Numbered from the stretch's first letter, positions 7,663-18,744 are shown. The stretch is DNA of 64,000 bases from Turicibacter sp. TJ11 (GCF_021497505.1 NZ_CP069349.1:955861-1019860), one strand, 5' to 3'. Translations and numbers: made by a program. The notes: generated from the letters alone by a model not told the origin.

Positions 7663-8967
7663 TTATTTCGTTATTTCCCCTTGACAGATCGGATAGTCTG
7701 CTTTGACCACTTTAACCGGCACTACCTCTCCAATTAAATCAGGTGTTCCTTTAAATTCAACTTTGACATAGTTACTAGCATGTCCAACTAAATAGCCTTC
7801 CTTCGTATGTGAAACTTCTTCAGGAATGACTTGTAACACGCGTCCTTCACATGAACTTGCATATTCTTTCGCAAGTTGTTCGCTCACGGCTAACAATTGA
7901 TTCACACGCATTGATTTCACTAATTCAGGAACTTGGTTTTCCATACGAGCAGCTGGTGTCCCATTTCGAACCGAATAAGGGAAGACGTGTAATTCAGAGA
8001 ATCCAATTCGTTTAATTGTTTCTAAAGTTTCATTAAATAACGCTTCTGTTTCACCTGGGAATCCAACAATAACGTCTGTTGTAATCGCTAAATTATCAAA
8101 TAACTCACGTAACTCGTTTACTTTTTGTTCAAACTCAGCCACTGTATATGGACGTTTCATTCCTTTTAAAATGGCGTCTGATCCTGCCTGAATTGGCATA
8201 TGTAAATGATTTACAATTTTATCTGACTTTTTCATCGCCTCAATGACATCGTCTGTCATTTCTGATGCTTCAATGGATGAAATACGAATACGTTTTAACC
8301 CTTCGATTTCAACTAAGTCTTGTAATAATTTTCCGAAGCTATAATCCTCTAAATCTTCACCATAAGCTGCAGTATGAATTCCTGTTAATACAACTTCACA
8401 ATGACCATTTGCAACAAGTTGTTTAACTTGTTCAATCACTACTTCAGGTTTTTGTGAACGAACCGTTCCACGAGCCCATGGGATAATACAGTACGTACAG
8501 AAATTATTACATCCATCTTGAATTTTTAATGTTGCACGTGTACGATCTGAAAATTGTGTCACGTTAAGTGTTTCGAATCCGTCCACTTTGAAAACATTTT
8601 GAATTTGTGAAATAGGTTGACGTTCTTCACGATATTTTTGAACTAATGCTGGAATTTGATCACGTCCATGTGTTCCAATGACGATATCAACACCTTCAAT
8701 ATCCATAATTTCCTTTGGTTTCGTTTGAGCATAGCATCCCATGACACACATAACAGCTTCTGGGTTACGGCGAATCGCACGACGAATGATTTGGCGACTC
8801 TTCTTATCGCCTGTATTCGTAACGGTACATGTGTTAATAATGTAAACATCTGCTACGTCTTTAAAATCTACTTTCTCATAACCTTCATTTTTAAATAATT
8901 CCCATACGGCTTCTGTTTCATAATGATTTACTTTACACCCTAGGGTATGAAATGCAACAGTCGGCAT
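7663..8967 (-). CDS. mtaB: tRNA t6A37 methylthiotransferase MtaB
   Basis: Radical-SAM enzyme that makes 2-methylthio-t6A at position 37 of ANN-decoding tRNAs. The 434-residue protein has the N-terminal UPF0004 domain with its three cluster cysteines (HTLGCKVN, NTCTVT, GCYAQ), the radical-SAM motif CNNFCTYCIIPWARG, and a C-terminal TRAM domain (EGYLVGHASNYVKVEF). The ATG at 8967 is used because AAGGA lies 9 bases before it; a TTG three codons earlier abuts that site. It lies between rsmE and murE1. In B. subtilis the orthologue yqeV also follows rsmE. Confidence 0.95.
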   Translation of the reverse strand: MPTVAFHTLGCKVNHYETEAVWELFKNEGYEKVDFKDVADVYIINTCTVTNTGDKKSRQIIRRAIRRNPEAVMCVMGCYAQTKPKEIMDIEGVDIVIGTHGRDQIPALVQKYREERQPISQIQNVFKVDGFETLNVTQFSDRTRATLKIQDGCNNFCTYCIIPWARGTVRSQKPEVVIEQVKQLVANGHCEVVLTGIHTAAYGEDLEDYSFGKLLQDLVEIEGLKRIRISSIEASEMTDDVIEAMKKSDKIVNHLHMPIQAGSDAILKGMKRPYTVAEFEQKVNELRELFDNLAITTDVIVGFPGETEALFNETLETIKRIGFSELHVFPYSVRNGTPAARMENQVPELVKSMRVNQLLAVSEQLAKEYASSCEGRVLQVIPEEVSHTKEGYLVGHASNYVKVEFKGTPDLIGEVVPVKVVKADYPICQGEITK

Positions 8968-9000
8968 TAATATCAATCCTTTCCATACTCTTGTTGTCTT

Positions 9001-9747
9001 TTATAATTCTAATGCGTAAGAAATGGCACTTAAAATATAAATCGGAGCTGTTTCTGTTCGTAAGATGCGAGGCCCTAGTGCACATGGTTTAAATCCCGCT
9101 TGTAATAAAAGTGCTTCTTCATGATCGCTAATCCCACCTTCTGGACCAACGATAACCAATAACTTTTGTTTCTCTTTCATCTCATTTAATGTTTGTTTTA
9201 ATTGAGCTAATTGTCCTTGTTTGGCCGTTTCTTCATAAGCAAATAGACAAACATCATATTGTTTAGCTTGTTCTAACATCTGCTTAAACGATTGAACATC
9301 TGTAACCGTTGGTACCCATTGACGATGTGACTGTTCAGCTGCTTCTTTAGCAATTTTATTCCAGCGCTCAACTTTTTTCATCGCTTTTTTAGCGTCCAAT
9401 TTAACTACTGATCGTTCCATATTTAATGGAATAAATTGATGCGCCCCACATTCAGTCGCCTTTTGAATGACCCATTCAAACTTATCCCCTTTAGGAAGTC
9501 CTTGTGCGATCGTCACCTCAATTGGCAGCTCCGTTTGCGCTTCGATGATAGAGTCTAGTGTAACCTCAACTTCTTGTCCATCAAGTTGCTTAATCGTCGC
9601 ATAATGACAAACTTTATCCTCATCACAGACAATAATTTGATCCCCACTTTCCATACGCATCACACGCGAAATATGATGGGCATCATCTCCCGTAATAACA
9701 GCAGATGTCTCTTGAAATTGAGTATTGTTTAAAAAATAACGCTGCAT
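9001..9747 (-). CDS. rsmE: 16S rRNA m3U1498 methyltransferase RsmE
   Basis: SPOUT-class enzyme that methylates N3 of U1498 in the decoding region of 16S rRNA. The 248-residue protein has an N-terminal PUA-like domain (HHISRVMRME) and a C-terminal trefoil knot with the SAM-binding signatures VGPEGGISDHE and LGPRILRTETAPIY. The ATG is 7 bases after GGAGG. It is 34 bases downstream of prmA and appears co-transcribed with it and mtaB. Confidence 0.96.
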   Translation of the reverse strand: MQRYFLNNTQFQETSAVITGDDAHHISRVMRMESGDQIIVCDEDKVCHYATIKQLDGQEVEVTLDSIIEAQTELPIEVTIAQGLPKGDKFEWVIQKATECGAHQFIPLNMERSVVKLDAKKAMKKVERWNKIAKEAAEQSHRQWVPTVTDVQSFKQMLEQAKQYDVCLFAYEETAKQGQLAQLKQTLNEMKEKQKLLVIVGPEGGISDHEEALLLQAGFKPCALGPRILRTETAPIYILSAISYALEL

Positions 9748-9781
9748 TTAATTGCCTCCAATGATTCATTCTTCATAAAAA

Positions 9782-10726
9782 TTAGTGGCGACCATTATAG
9801 TTAGCTACAATAGCAACCCATCCATTTTTTTCTTTTACTTCAACAACTGTGAAATGATGTGTGTTTAGTGCCGTTAAAACAGCTTCTTTTTCATGATCAA
9901 CAATCCCTGAACAAATAAATGTTTTTCCAACTGGTAACACTTGCTCCACATCATCTAACATATTAATAATGATCGGAGCTAAAATATTAGCTACCATTAA
10001 GGTTGGTGATTCATTTAATGCCTCTACACCATCAATTAAGTTATTTTTTTCAACTAAAATATTCTCACAGTGATTCATTTCGATGTTTTCTTTCGCACGA
10101 ATCACAGCCATCGCATCTAAATCAACGGCATAAACCGATTTAGCTCCTAATTTTGAAGCAGCAATCGCTAAAATTCCTGAACCAGTCCCAACATCGACAA
10201 CGACTTCATCCGAAGTGACGTATTCTTCAATCAACTCTAAACAAAGTTGAGTCGTTTCATGCGTCCCAGAACCAAACGCCATTCCTGGATCTAGTAAAAT
10301 TTCAACCACCGAAGGATCAGTTGTCGGTTCTAACCAGCAAGGTTTAATGACTAATTTATCTGTAATTTCAATTGGGGTATAATGTTTTTTCCAACTATTC
10401 GCCCAATCTTCTTCATCTAGCATTGTCACTTCAAGTTTATTATGGTCATAATGATCAAGCTTTAAATTTAATAATTGTGTTCGAACAAATTCTAGTTGAT
10501 TTTCAATGTCTGACGTGACAGCCAAGTATCCCTTAATAATGACACCTTCAGCCGGATAATCATCTGGATTCAAACGATAAATCTCACCAAAATGATCGTC
10601 ATGTGCTTCAGTTAATGTATTTGAGTCCTCAACAAGTACGCCCTTTGAACCAGCTTCAATAAAAATATTACTAACTAAATCAAATGCCTCATGAGTTGTA
10701 TGAAAACTTAGTTCTAACCAGTTCAT
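9782..10726 (-). CDS. prmA: Ribosomal protein L11 methyltransferase PrmA
   Basis: SAM-dependent enzyme that trimethylates lysines and the N-terminus of ribosomal protein L11. The 314-residue protein has an N-terminal substrate-recognition domain (WLELSFHTTHEA) and a Rossmann methyltransferase domain with DPGMAFGSGTHETT, VDVGTGSGILAIAA and VANILAPII. GAGGTGA precedes the ATG by 5 bases. It is separated from dnaJ by a terminator and a promoter of its own, so it starts a second unit prmA-rsmE-mtaB-murE1. Confidence 0.96.
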   Translation of the reverse strand: MNWLELSFHTTHEAFDLVSNIFIEAGSKGVLVEDSNTLTEAHDDHFGEIYRLNPDDYPAEGVIIKGYLAVTSDIENQLEFVRTQLLNLKLDHYDHNKLEVTMLDEEDWANSWKKHYTPIEITDKLVIKPCWLEPTTDPSVVEILLDPGMAFGSGTHETTQLCLELIEEYVTSDEVVVDVGTGSGILAIAASKLGAKSVYAVDLDAMAVIRAKENIEMNHCENILVEKNNLIDGVEALNESPTLMVANILAPIIINMLDDVEQVLPVGKTFICSGIVDHEKEAVLTALNTHHFTVVEVKEKNGWVAIVANYNGRH

Positions 10727-10869
10727 ATGGTCACCTCATTTAAATTTATAATTTTATCAAATTCGCCTAGCCTAACGCGACATAAACCTCATCTTCACTT
10801 CTATGATGAAACGAATACAGACTTATATAAACAAGGCTCGACTTGATACCTACTTTTTCTCATTTTTTA

Positions 10870-10878
10870 ATTATAACA
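10870..10878 (-). promoter_or_regulatory. Extended -10 promoter of prmA-rsmE-mtaB-murE1
   Basis: On the minus strand TGTTATAAT, with no good -35. The leader to prmA would be about 135 bases, and no known riboswitch motif is recognised in it. Confidence 0.5.
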
Positions 10879-10949
10879 TAAAATAGCCTAAACATAAAAT
10901 TATGTCTGTTTGTTTAATTTGGTAAATCCCAACAAACTCGTTTAGAAAT

Positions 10950-10984
10950 TAAAAAGGTTATGAGCAAAACTCATAACCTTTATT
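10950..10984 (-). terminator. Terminator of dnaJ
   Basis: On the minus strand AAAGGTTATGAG, loop TTTTG, CTCATAACCTTTTT. The stem starts immediately after the dnaJ stop codon. Confidence 0.88.
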
Positions 10985-10986
10985 CT

Positions 10987-12129
10987 TTATTTAAAAGCTT
11001 TTTTTAATTTATCCCAAATTGAACCTGATTTATCTTCTAATTCATCAAATTCGTTTAATAATTCTCGTTGACGATGGTTAAGTTTTTTAGGTACGACTAA
11101 TTTTACTTTGACGTATAAGTCACCCGTCATCTCGCGATTAATATACTTAACCCCTTTATTGCGAACTCTAAACTCTGTTCCTGGTTGCGTTCCTTCTGGA
11201 ATCTTTAACGCTACTTTTCCATTTAATGTTGGAACTTCAACTTCTGCTCCTAATGCTGCTTGAGAGAATGAAATTGGAATTTCACAACGTAGATCGTATC
11301 CATCACGAACAAAGAAATCATGTGGTAACACACGGAACGCCACATATAAGTCACCGCTTGGTCCACCATTTCGTCCCGCTTCACCTTGTCCGCTTAAGCG
11401 GATTTGTTGTCCATCATCAATTCCTGCAGGAACTTTAACTTCGATTGTTTTTGTTTTATGAACAGTTCCACGTCCAACACATGCATCACATTTATGTTTA
11501 ATACGTTTTCCTGCTCCATGACAGTCAGGACAAACCGTTTGTGTTTGAACGCGTCCTAAAATAGTATTTTGAACTTCAGTGACACGACCGCTTCCGCTAC
11601 AACGTGAACATGTTTCCACGTCATCTTTAGAGCGTGCCCCACTTCCACCACATTTTGTACATTCTTCTTCACGATTAACTGAAATTTCTTTTGTTGTTCC
11701 AAATGCAGCTTCTTCAAATGAAATCGTAATGGTTTGTTGTAAATCATTTCCACGTTGAGGAGCATTTGGATTACGACGACTAGCGCCTCCACCAAAGCCA
11801 CCGAATCCCCCACCAAACATGCTTTCAAAAATGTCACCGATGTCTTCAAAACCTCCGGCTCCACCGAAGCCACCAAAGCCACCGAATCCACCTTGTCCAC
11901 CAAAGCCTTCTGCTCCTGCATGTCCAAACTGATCATATGCAGCACGTTTTTGTTCATCGCTTAACACATCATAAGCTTCTTGAACTTCTTTGAATTTTTC
12001 TTCTGCATTTTCTTCTGTTGAAACATCGGGATGGTATTGTTTTGCCAATTTACGATATGCACGTTTGATTTCAATATCACTTGCCGTTTTTGAAACGCCA
12101 AGGACTTCATAGTAATCACGTTTTGCCAT
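10987..12129 (-). CDS. dnaJ: Chaperone DnaJ (Hsp40)
   Basis: Delivers unfolded clients to DnaK and stimulates its ATPase. The 380-residue protein has every DnaJ part in order: the J domain with HPD at about residues 33-35, a Gly/Phe-rich linker (residues 75-115), four CxxCxGxG zinc-binding repeats ([32 protein letters not shown]; residues about 147-205), and the C-terminal substrate and dimer domains. GGAGG precedes the ATG by 11 bases. It is the last gene of the hrcA operon, but a hairpin terminator lies between dnaK and dnaJ. Confidence 0.98.
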   Translation of the reverse strand: MAKRDYYEVLGVSKTASDIEIKRAYRKLAKQYHPDVSTEENAEEKFKEVQEAYDVLSDEQKRAAYDQFGHAGAEGFGGQGGFGGFGGFGGAGGFEDIGDIFESMFGGGFGGFGGGASRRNPNAPQRGNDLQQTITISFEEAAFGTTKEISVNREEECTKCGGSGARSKDDVETCSRCSGSGRVTEVQNTILGRVQTQTVCPDCHGAGKRIKHKCDACVGRGTVHKTKTIEVKVPAGIDDGQQIRLSGQGEAGRNGGPSGDLYVAFRVLPHDFFVRDGYDLRCEIPISFSQAALGAEVEVPTLNGKVALKIPEGTQPGTEFRVRNKGVKYINREMTGDLYVKVKLVVPKKLNHRQRELLNEFDELEDKSGSIWDKLKKAFK

Positions 12130-12172
12130 GCGTTTTTACCCTCCTTTTTTCTACTTTCCTACTATATCATAA

Positions 12173-12207
12173 AAAAAAGTCAAAGTCATAGTAGACTTTG
12201 ACTTTTT
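12173..12207 (-). terminator. Terminator-like hairpin between dnaK and dnaJ
   Basis: AAAAAGTCAAAGTC pairs with GACTTTGACTTTTT around ATAGTA. It would partly end the hrcA-grpE-dnaK transcript and lower dnaJ output. Confidence 0.8.
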
Positions 12208-12216
12208 ACTTGTCTA

Positions 12217-14031
<1,815 letters not shown>

Positions 14032-14052
14032 TCATCCTCCTTGATCTATTTT

Positions 14053-14595
14053 TTATTCGCTAACTTTAACCATTGATGGTCGAATGACACGATCTTTTAG
14101 CTTATATCCTTTTTGTAATTCTTGTAAAACCATACCTGATTCTACACCTTCTACAGCTTCTTGCATTACCGCTTGATGAACAGTTGGGTCAAAGGCTACA
14201 CCCTCTGCTTCAATCGCTTCAACTCCTTCTTGTTTTAGAGCTTCCACTAATTGAGTATGGATCATTTTAAATCCTGTTAAGAATGTTTTTGTATTCTCAT
14301 CCTCAACTGTTGATGATAACGCGCGTTCGAAGTTATCAATAGCTGGAATAATATTTGTAGCTAATGATTGAGAACGATATTTCGTTTCACGAGCACGTTC
14401 TTCGTTCATACGGCGTTTGAAGTTTTCAAGTTCAGCCGCATTACGTAACAATTGATCTTTTAAGTCTTCAATTTGTTGTTTTAAGCTTTCTGTTTCATCA
14501 ATCGTTTCACACTCATCTTCTTGGCAGCACGTTGATTCTAAAGCTTCTGTTTGTTCCTCATTTAATTCCTCAACTGATTGGGCATCTTTATTCAA
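14053..14595 (-). CDS. grpE: Nucleotide exchange factor GrpE
   Basis: Releases ADP from DnaK. The 180-residue protein has an acidic N-terminus containing a Cys pair, a long coiled coil (residues about 35-80, LKQQIEDLKDQLLRNAAELE), and the C-terminal beta-wing with the GrpE signature ending KGYKLKDRVIRPSMVKVSE. The TTG at 14595 is chosen because GGAGG lies 8 bases upstream; an in-frame GTG at 14604 falls inside the ribosome-binding site. It is 12 bases downstream of hrcA and translationally close to it. Confidence 0.96.
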   Translation of the reverse strand: MNKDAQSVEELNEEQTEALESTCCQEDECETIDETESLKQQIEDLKDQLLRNAAELENFKRRMNEERARETKYRSQSLATNIIPAIDNFERALSSTVEDENTKTFLTGFKMIHTQLVEALKQEGVEAIEAEGVAFDPTVHQAVMQEAVEGVESGMVLQELQKGYKLKDRVIRPSMVKVSE

Positions 14596-14607
14596 TCGTC
14601 CCACCTC

Positions 14608-15630
14608 CTATTTATATAAATCAGACATGATACGAGCAACATGTTCAAGAAGAGGGATAATTTTACGATATTCCATTCGAGTTGGACCTAATACCGCAAT
14701 CTTTCCATATTCTTGATCACTAATTTGATAAGGAACCGTAATTAATGTACAATTCTCCATCGCTTTAATTTCGTTCTCTTGTCCAATTTTAACTGTTAAT
14801 TGATGGCCACCTTCATCGGCCTCTATTACTTTAACAATTTCATCTGCTTCTATCATATTAAATAAACGATAAGCTTTTTCTAAATCGTTAAATTCAGGTT
14901 GTTTTAAAATATTTGACTTCCCACTCAAAATATAATTTTGTTGATTTAATGATTGGGATAAAAGTTGTAGCATCGCGTACATAATCTCTTCTTTATAGGA
15001 GATAAAATCATGTAGTTGATTTTCAAAACTCTCTGTCAACTTTTCTTGAACATGACCAATATACTCTCCTACTAATAACTCATCGAGTGCCTTAATAATG
15101 CTTTCCATTCTAGTGATGTCAATATTAGTTGGAAGGGTGATTGTTCGGCTTTCAACATGCCCTTGATCAGTAATCAAGACAAATACCGCTTGACGATCTG
15201 AAATCGGAACAAATTGAATTTTTTTAACTCGACTATAATCACGTGATGGACCGAGTAAGATCGATGTATAATTGGTTAAACTAGACAAAAGCTTAACAGC
15301 TTCTTTAATTGTCGTCTCACGTTCAAACTGTTTCTTTTCTAACAATTGTTTAAATATCCCTACTTCTGGTGTTGTCTCAATCGGTTCTTGATTTACAATA
15401 AAATCTACATAGTATCGATATCCCTTTTGACTCGGAACACGTCCACTTGATGTATGAGTTTTTTCAATAAAACCTAAATCCTCAAGATCAGCCATATCAT
15501 TACGAATGGTTGCCGCTGAAAAATTCAAATCTTCTTTTTTAGAGAGGATTCGAGAGCCAACAGGTTGTGCAGTTTGTATGAACTCTTCTACAATTGCCTT
15601 TAAAACTAATATTTGACGTTCTGTTAGCAA
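14608..15630 (-). CDS. hrcA: Heat-inducible transcription repressor HrcA
   Basis: Represses class I heat-shock genes by binding CIRCE. The 340-residue protein has an N-terminal winged helix (LTERQILVLKAIVEEFI, then AATIRNDMADLEDLGFI) and the GAF-like dimerisation and inserted domains typical of HrcA. The start is the TTG at 15630, six bases after AGAGGTG, because this gives the family's usual N-terminus. The in-frame GTG at 15651 would overlap the first CIRCE. It is the first gene of the operon and controls its own transcription. Confidence 0.96.
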   Translation of the reverse strand: MLTERQILVLKAIVEEFIQTAQPVGSRILSKKEDLNFSAATIRNDMADLEDLGFIEKTHTSSGRVPSQKGYRYYVDFIVNQEPIETTPEVGIFKQLLEKKQFERETTIKEAVKLLSSLTNYTSILLGPSRDYSRVKKIQFVPISDRQAVFVLITDQGHVESRTITLPTNIDITRMESIIKALDELLVGEYIGHVQEKLTESFENQLHDFISYKEEIMYAMLQLLSQSLNQQNYILSGKSNILKQPEFNDLEKAYRLFNMIEADEIVKVIEADEGGHQLTVKIGQENEIKAMENCTLITVPYQISDQEYGKIAVLGPTRMEYRKIIPLLEHVARIMSDLYK

Positions 15631-15644
15631 TGTAAACACCTCTT

Positions 15645-15671
15645 TTAGCACTCGTTCATCTTAAGTGCTAA
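15645..15671 (-). promoter_or_regulatory. CIRCE operator 1 (start-proximal)
   Basis: TTAGCACTC, 9 bases, AAGTGCTAA. It differs from the perfect CIRCE palindrome by one base in the right arm. It lies between the promoter and the hrcA start codon. Confidence 0.93.
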
Positions 15672-15675
15672 TATC

Positions 15676-15704
15676 ATTATATATAAATCAATTAGCACTG
15701 TCAA
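15676..15704 (-). promoter_or_regulatory. Sigma-A promoter of hrcA-grpE-dnaK-dnaJ
   Basis: On the minus strand TTGACA, 17 bases, TATAAT: a full consensus promoter. The -35 overlaps CIRCE 2 and the start region runs into CIRCE 1. Confidence 0.93.
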
Positions 15705-15718
15705 CACCATAGTGCTAA
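15692..15718 (-). promoter_or_regulatory. CIRCE operator 2 (overlaps the -35 element)
   Basis: TTAGCACTG, 9 bases, TAGTGCTAA: a CIRCE palindrome with one mismatched arm position. HrcA bound here would cover the -35 hexamer. Confidence 0.9.
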
Positions 15719-15788
15719 TTTTTTAGTTTTTTATGGATTTCATTTCGTTTTAACACTCCAAATTTATTTTTAACAATTAACAGTTATG

Positions 15789-15823
15789 AAAAAAGAGGGT
15801 CATACATAGTATGCCCTCTTTTT
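15789..15823 (-). terminator. Terminator of trxA
   Basis: On the minus strand GAGGGCATAC pairs with GTATGACCCTC (one bulged base) and is followed by TTTTTT. Confidence 0.85.
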
Positions 15824-15832
15824 TATGTTTCA

Positions 15833-16147
15833 TTATTTATTTGATTGAATTAATGATAATAATGATGCTTTAGGTTGGAATCCAACTGTTTGTTGAACCG
15901 CTTGTCCGTCTTTGAATAAAATTAATGTTGGGATTGACATTACTTTATACTCAGCAGCTACTGATTGGCAATTATCAACGTTAACTTTTACGATTTTCAC
16001 TGTTCCTTCTAATTCTGTAGCTAACTCATCTAAAACTGGAGCGATCATTTTACATGGTCCACACCAATCTGCATAGAAATCAACTAAAACTAATCCGCTG
16101 CTGATTTCTTGAGCAAATGTTTCTTCTGTTGCATAAATAACTGACAT
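15833..16147 (-). CDS. trxA: Thioredoxin
   Basis: General cytoplasmic protein disulfide reductase. The 104-residue protein has the classic fold length and the WCGPCK active site at residues 28-33, the structural Asp in VDFYADW, and the cis-proline motif SIPTLILF near residue 75. GGAGG precedes the ATG by 7 bases. It is a monocistronic gene with its own promoter and terminator, next to the hrcA promoter. Confidence 0.97.
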   Translation of the reverse strand: MSVIYATEETFAQEISSGLVLVDFYADWCGPCKMIAPVLDELATELEGTVKIVKVNVDNCQSVAAEYKVMSIPTLILFKDGQAVQQTVGFQPKASLLSLIQSNK

Positions 16148-16183
16148 ATTTATTCCTCCTTACCTACCGATTTATATAAAATT

Positions 16184-16211
16184 AGTATACCATATTGGCA
16201 TGAAATTACAA
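16184..16211 (-). promoter_or_regulatory. Sigma-A promoter of trxA
   Basis: On the minus strand TTGTAA, 16 bases, TATACT, with the start site about 30 bases before the trxA ATG. Confidence 0.55.
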
Positions 16212-16312
16212 ATAGTTTGCACTTTCTTTCATAGTATCTCACACTTATATTTTTACATTCACAATTACTTATACTAAAAAAAGACAAAGATTACGATCAG
16301 TAGATAGTTTAA

Positions 16313-16334
16313 AACCGTTAGAAAACTAACGGTT
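16313..16334 (-). terminator. Terminator of the amino-acid ABC importer operon
   Basis: AACCGTTAG and CTAACGGTT pair around TTTT, overlapping the stop codon of the ATPase gene. The T run after the stem is short (TTAAA), so it may be weak. Confidence 0.6.
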
Positions 16335-17082
16335 ACAAGCTATTTGATAAATAACGATGTAAAAAGGCTTTTGTTCGCTCTTGCTTTGGATGAATAAAAA
16401 TTTCTTCAGGTGTTCCTTCTTCTGCAATCACCCCTTGATCCATAAACACCACTCGATCACTGACTTCTTTAGCAAATCCCATTTCATGGGTCACGATAAT
16501 CATCGTTAATCCTTCATCTGCTAACTGCTTCATGACATCTAAAATGCCACCGACCATTTCTGGATCGAGTGCACTTGTTGGCTCATCAAAAAGTAAAACT
16601 TCAGGATCCATACATAACGCTCTTGCAATGCCTACACGTTGTTTTTGGCCACCCGATAATTGAGTGCTACTGCAATCTGCAAATCGTTCCATTCCTACTT
16701 TTTTTAAGTAAAACATTGCCTTTTCTTTTGCTTCTTCTTTGCTACGCTTTAAAATTTTAATTTGCCCCATCATGCAATTTTCTAAAACTGTTTTATGATG
16801 AAATAAATTAAAATTTTGAAAAACCATTCCTACTTTTGTACGATGATGATTAATATTAATACTTCCTGTTAGGATATCTTTTCCTTGATAAAAGATTTGT
16901 CCACTATCTGGGTTTTCTAATAAATTAATACAACGTAATAAGGTTGATTTTCCACTTCCACTTGAACCGATGATGGTAATAACTTCTCCCTTATTGACCT
17001 GAAATTCAATATTTTTTAAAACTTCTAAATTCCCAAAATATTTTTTTAATCCATGAATGTTAATGATTTGACTTGCTTCCAC
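16333..17082 (-). CDS. Amino-acid ABC transporter, ATPase subunit
   Basis: ATP-hydrolysing subunit of a polar-amino-acid importer. The 249-residue protein shows the Walker [10 protein letters not shown] near residue 38, the Q-loop [10 protein letters not shown], the signature [15 protein letters not shown], the Walker [13 protein letters not shown], and the switch His in IIVTHEM. It closely follows the GlnQ/HisP pattern. It is the third gene of the riboswitch-controlled operon, 12 bases after the permease. Substrate choice rests with the binding protein; the upstream lysine riboswitch suggests lysine. Confidence 0.93.
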   Translation of the reverse strand: MEASQIINIHGLKKYFGNLEVLKNIEFQVNKGEVITIIGSSGSGKSTLLRCINLLENPDSGQIFYQGKDILTGSININHHRTKVGMVFQNFNLFHHKTVLENCMMGQIKILKRSKEEAKEKAMFYLKKVGMERFADCSSTQLSGGQKQRVGIARALCMDPEVLLFDEPTSALDPEMVGGILDVMKQLADEGLTMIIVTHEMGFAKEVSDRVVFMDQGVIAEEGTPEEIFIHPKQERTKAFLHRYLSNSL

Positions 17083-17094
17083 TTTAATCCCTCC

Positions 17095-17847
17095 TTAGCT
17101 TAGCGAGTTCGGCATGGTTTGGGATGCTGGAAAAGATGTTTTTGGCATATTCATTTTCTTTTCCACTAATCTTAAAATTTGAGAGGTAATCGTTGTAAGA
17201 ACTAAATAAATGAGACATGTAATGAAAAAAGTTTCCGAGTATAACATGGCACTTCCAGCTACTGAACGTGATTGGAAGAATAATTCAATTACTCCGATCA
17301 CGTTTAGCATTGAGCTATCTTTAATATTAACAATAAACTCATTACCGATCGATGGGAATGAATTCTTAATGGCTTGAGGTAAAACGATGTAGATCATCGT
17401 CTGCACACTATTCATTCCGATACTACGTGCCGCTTCGACTTGTCCACGTTCAACCGACTGAATTCCAGAACGAATAATCTCTGACATGTAAGCACCTGTA
17501 TTAACTGAAATAATGACAATCCCAGCTGTCATCGCATCCCATCCTAAAACCGGACGTAGTGCATAATACAAAAACATAGCTTGAACCATCATTGGTGTTC
17601 CTCTAAAGAACCAAACATAAATTCCTATTAATGCATGTAAGGTTTTTTTAGTTACCTTAGCACTTCTTGAGTCACGTGGTTCAATCTCAATTGCACGAAC
17701 GCCTCCTAAGATTAAACCGATCATGAGCCCTAAAAGCGTCCCTAATAACGCTAAAAATAACGTCATTTTAATTCCGTACCAAAACAATTGATAATTATTT
17801 GTAAATAAACGATAAGCTTTTTCTAAAAAGTCAACTTGAAACATCAT
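17095..17847 (-). CDS. Amino-acid ABC transporter, permease subunit
   Basis: Membrane channel subunit of the importer. The 250-residue protein has about five transmembrane helices (first near residues 25-45, LFLALLGTLLGLMIGLILGG) and the HisM-type EAA loop EAARSIGMNSVQTMIYIVLPQA that contacts the ATPase. The ATG at 17847 is used since AGGT lies about 9 bases upstream and it clears the preceding stop; a longer frame back to 17883 would overlap the binding-protein gene. It lies 10 bases after the binding-protein gene. Confidence 0.92.
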   Translation of the reverse strand: MMFQVDFLEKAYRLFTNNYQLFWYGIKMTLFLALLGTLLGLMIGLILGGVRAIEIEPRDSRSAKVTKKTLHALIGIYVWFFRGTPMMVQAMFLYYALRPVLGWDAMTAGIVIISVNTGAYMSEIIRSGIQSVERGQVEAARSIGMNSVQTMIYIVLPQAIKNSFPSIGNEFIVNIKDSSMLNVIGVIELFFQSRSVAGSAMLYSETFFITCLIYLVLTTITSQILRLVEKKMNMPKTSFPASQTMPNSLS

Positions 17848-17857
17848 AAATTTCGAC

Positions 17858-18667
17858 CTACTCCCCTGTTGGCGCTGACTCACGTGCCGCCATCATCCAC
17901 TCATCACGTGTTGCCTCTGAAATTGAATCTAAAGCAGACTGAACGTCATTAAAGAAGTCCGTTCCTCGACTACCTTCTTTTAACCCAATTGAAACTGATG
18001 TATCCACATCAAATCCTTGTCCCTCATTGAACTGAACAATCGTTAAATCAGGATTTGCTTGAACAACCCCTTCAGCAACTGGTAATTCTGCCGTGATTCC
18101 ATCACTTTCACCACTTAATAACGTTTGAACTAATTCTGGATAACTTGAACGTGGCGTTAAATGATTAACTCCAGGAATTTGATCAATAATTTCATCATAG
18201 CTCGTATTCATTTGCCCGATGACATTTGCTCCATTAAAGTCAGCAATTGATGTTGCATTTTTATAATTTCCATCTCCTCTTACAATCATGACCATTTCTG
18301 ACTCAAAATATGGTGTCGTAAAATCAATCCCTTGTTCACGTTCTTCATCTGCCGTCATTCCTGCAATGATCGCATTGATTTCCCCTGACTCAAGTGCAGG
18401 TTGTAACCCGTCCCAATCTAATTTTTTCACCACTAGTTCTTTTCCTAATGAATCCGCAATTTTTGAAGCGACTCTGACGTCATAACCATCACATAGTCCC
18501 GCTCCACCAATCGAAACACTTGTGTCTGTTTGCTGAGTTGTTTGCCAGTTAAACGGTGCATAGTTACACTCCATTCCGACAATAAACTGATCTTGTTCAT
18601 TTGTTTGATTAGCTCCACATCCAACTAATAACGAACCAACTGCTAAAACTCCAATAAATTTTTTCAT
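17858..18667 (-). CDS. Amino-acid ABC transporter, substrate-binding lipoprotein (probably lysine)
   Basis: Extracytoplasmic receptor tethered to the membrane. The 269-residue precursor begins MKKFIGVLAVGSLLVGCGAN, a short signal peptide with the lipobox LVGC, so Cys17 should be lipidated after cleavage by LspA (25159-25626). The SBP_bac_3 fold follows: VGMECNYAPFNW, CDGYDVRVASKIADSL, IIAGMTADEEREQGIDFTTPY. The ATG at 18667 is preceded by GGGGAG, 10 bases away. A lysine riboswitch and terminator lie just upstream, so lysine is the best guess for the ligand, though a related basic amino acid is possible. Confidence 0.92.
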   Translation of the reverse strand: MKKFIGVLAVGSLLVGCGANQTNEQDQFIVGMECNYAPFNWQTTQQTDTSVSIGGAGLCDGYDVRVASKIADSLGKELVVKKLDWDGLQPALESGEINAIIAGMTADEEREQGIDFTTPYFESEMVMIVRGDGNYKNATSIADFNGANVIGQMNTSYDEIIDQIPGVNHLTPRSSYPELVQTLLSGESDGITAELPVAEGVVQANPDLTIVQFNEGQGFDVDTSVSIGLKEGSRGTDFFNDVQSALDSISEATRDEWMMAARESAPTGE

Positions 18668-18699
18668 ATGCTTGACGCTCCCCTTTTGATTTTCTTTAA

Positions 18700-18727
18700 C
18701 AAAAAAAGCCGTGCTATTAAACACGAC
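18700..18727 (-). terminator. Riboswitch-controlled terminator
   Basis: On the minus strand GTCGTG...CACGGC (one G-U pair) is followed by seven T residues. It lies between the lysine aptamer and the binding-protein start, in the position of the expression platform. Confidence 0.8.
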
Positions 18728-18744
18728 TACTTTTAAAGTTCGTT

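Noticed and set aside
11556-11957. A 133-codon frame overlapping dnaJ in another frame on the same strand
   Set aside because: It runs inside the well-conserved dnaJ gene and comes from the repetitive Gly-rich coding region.
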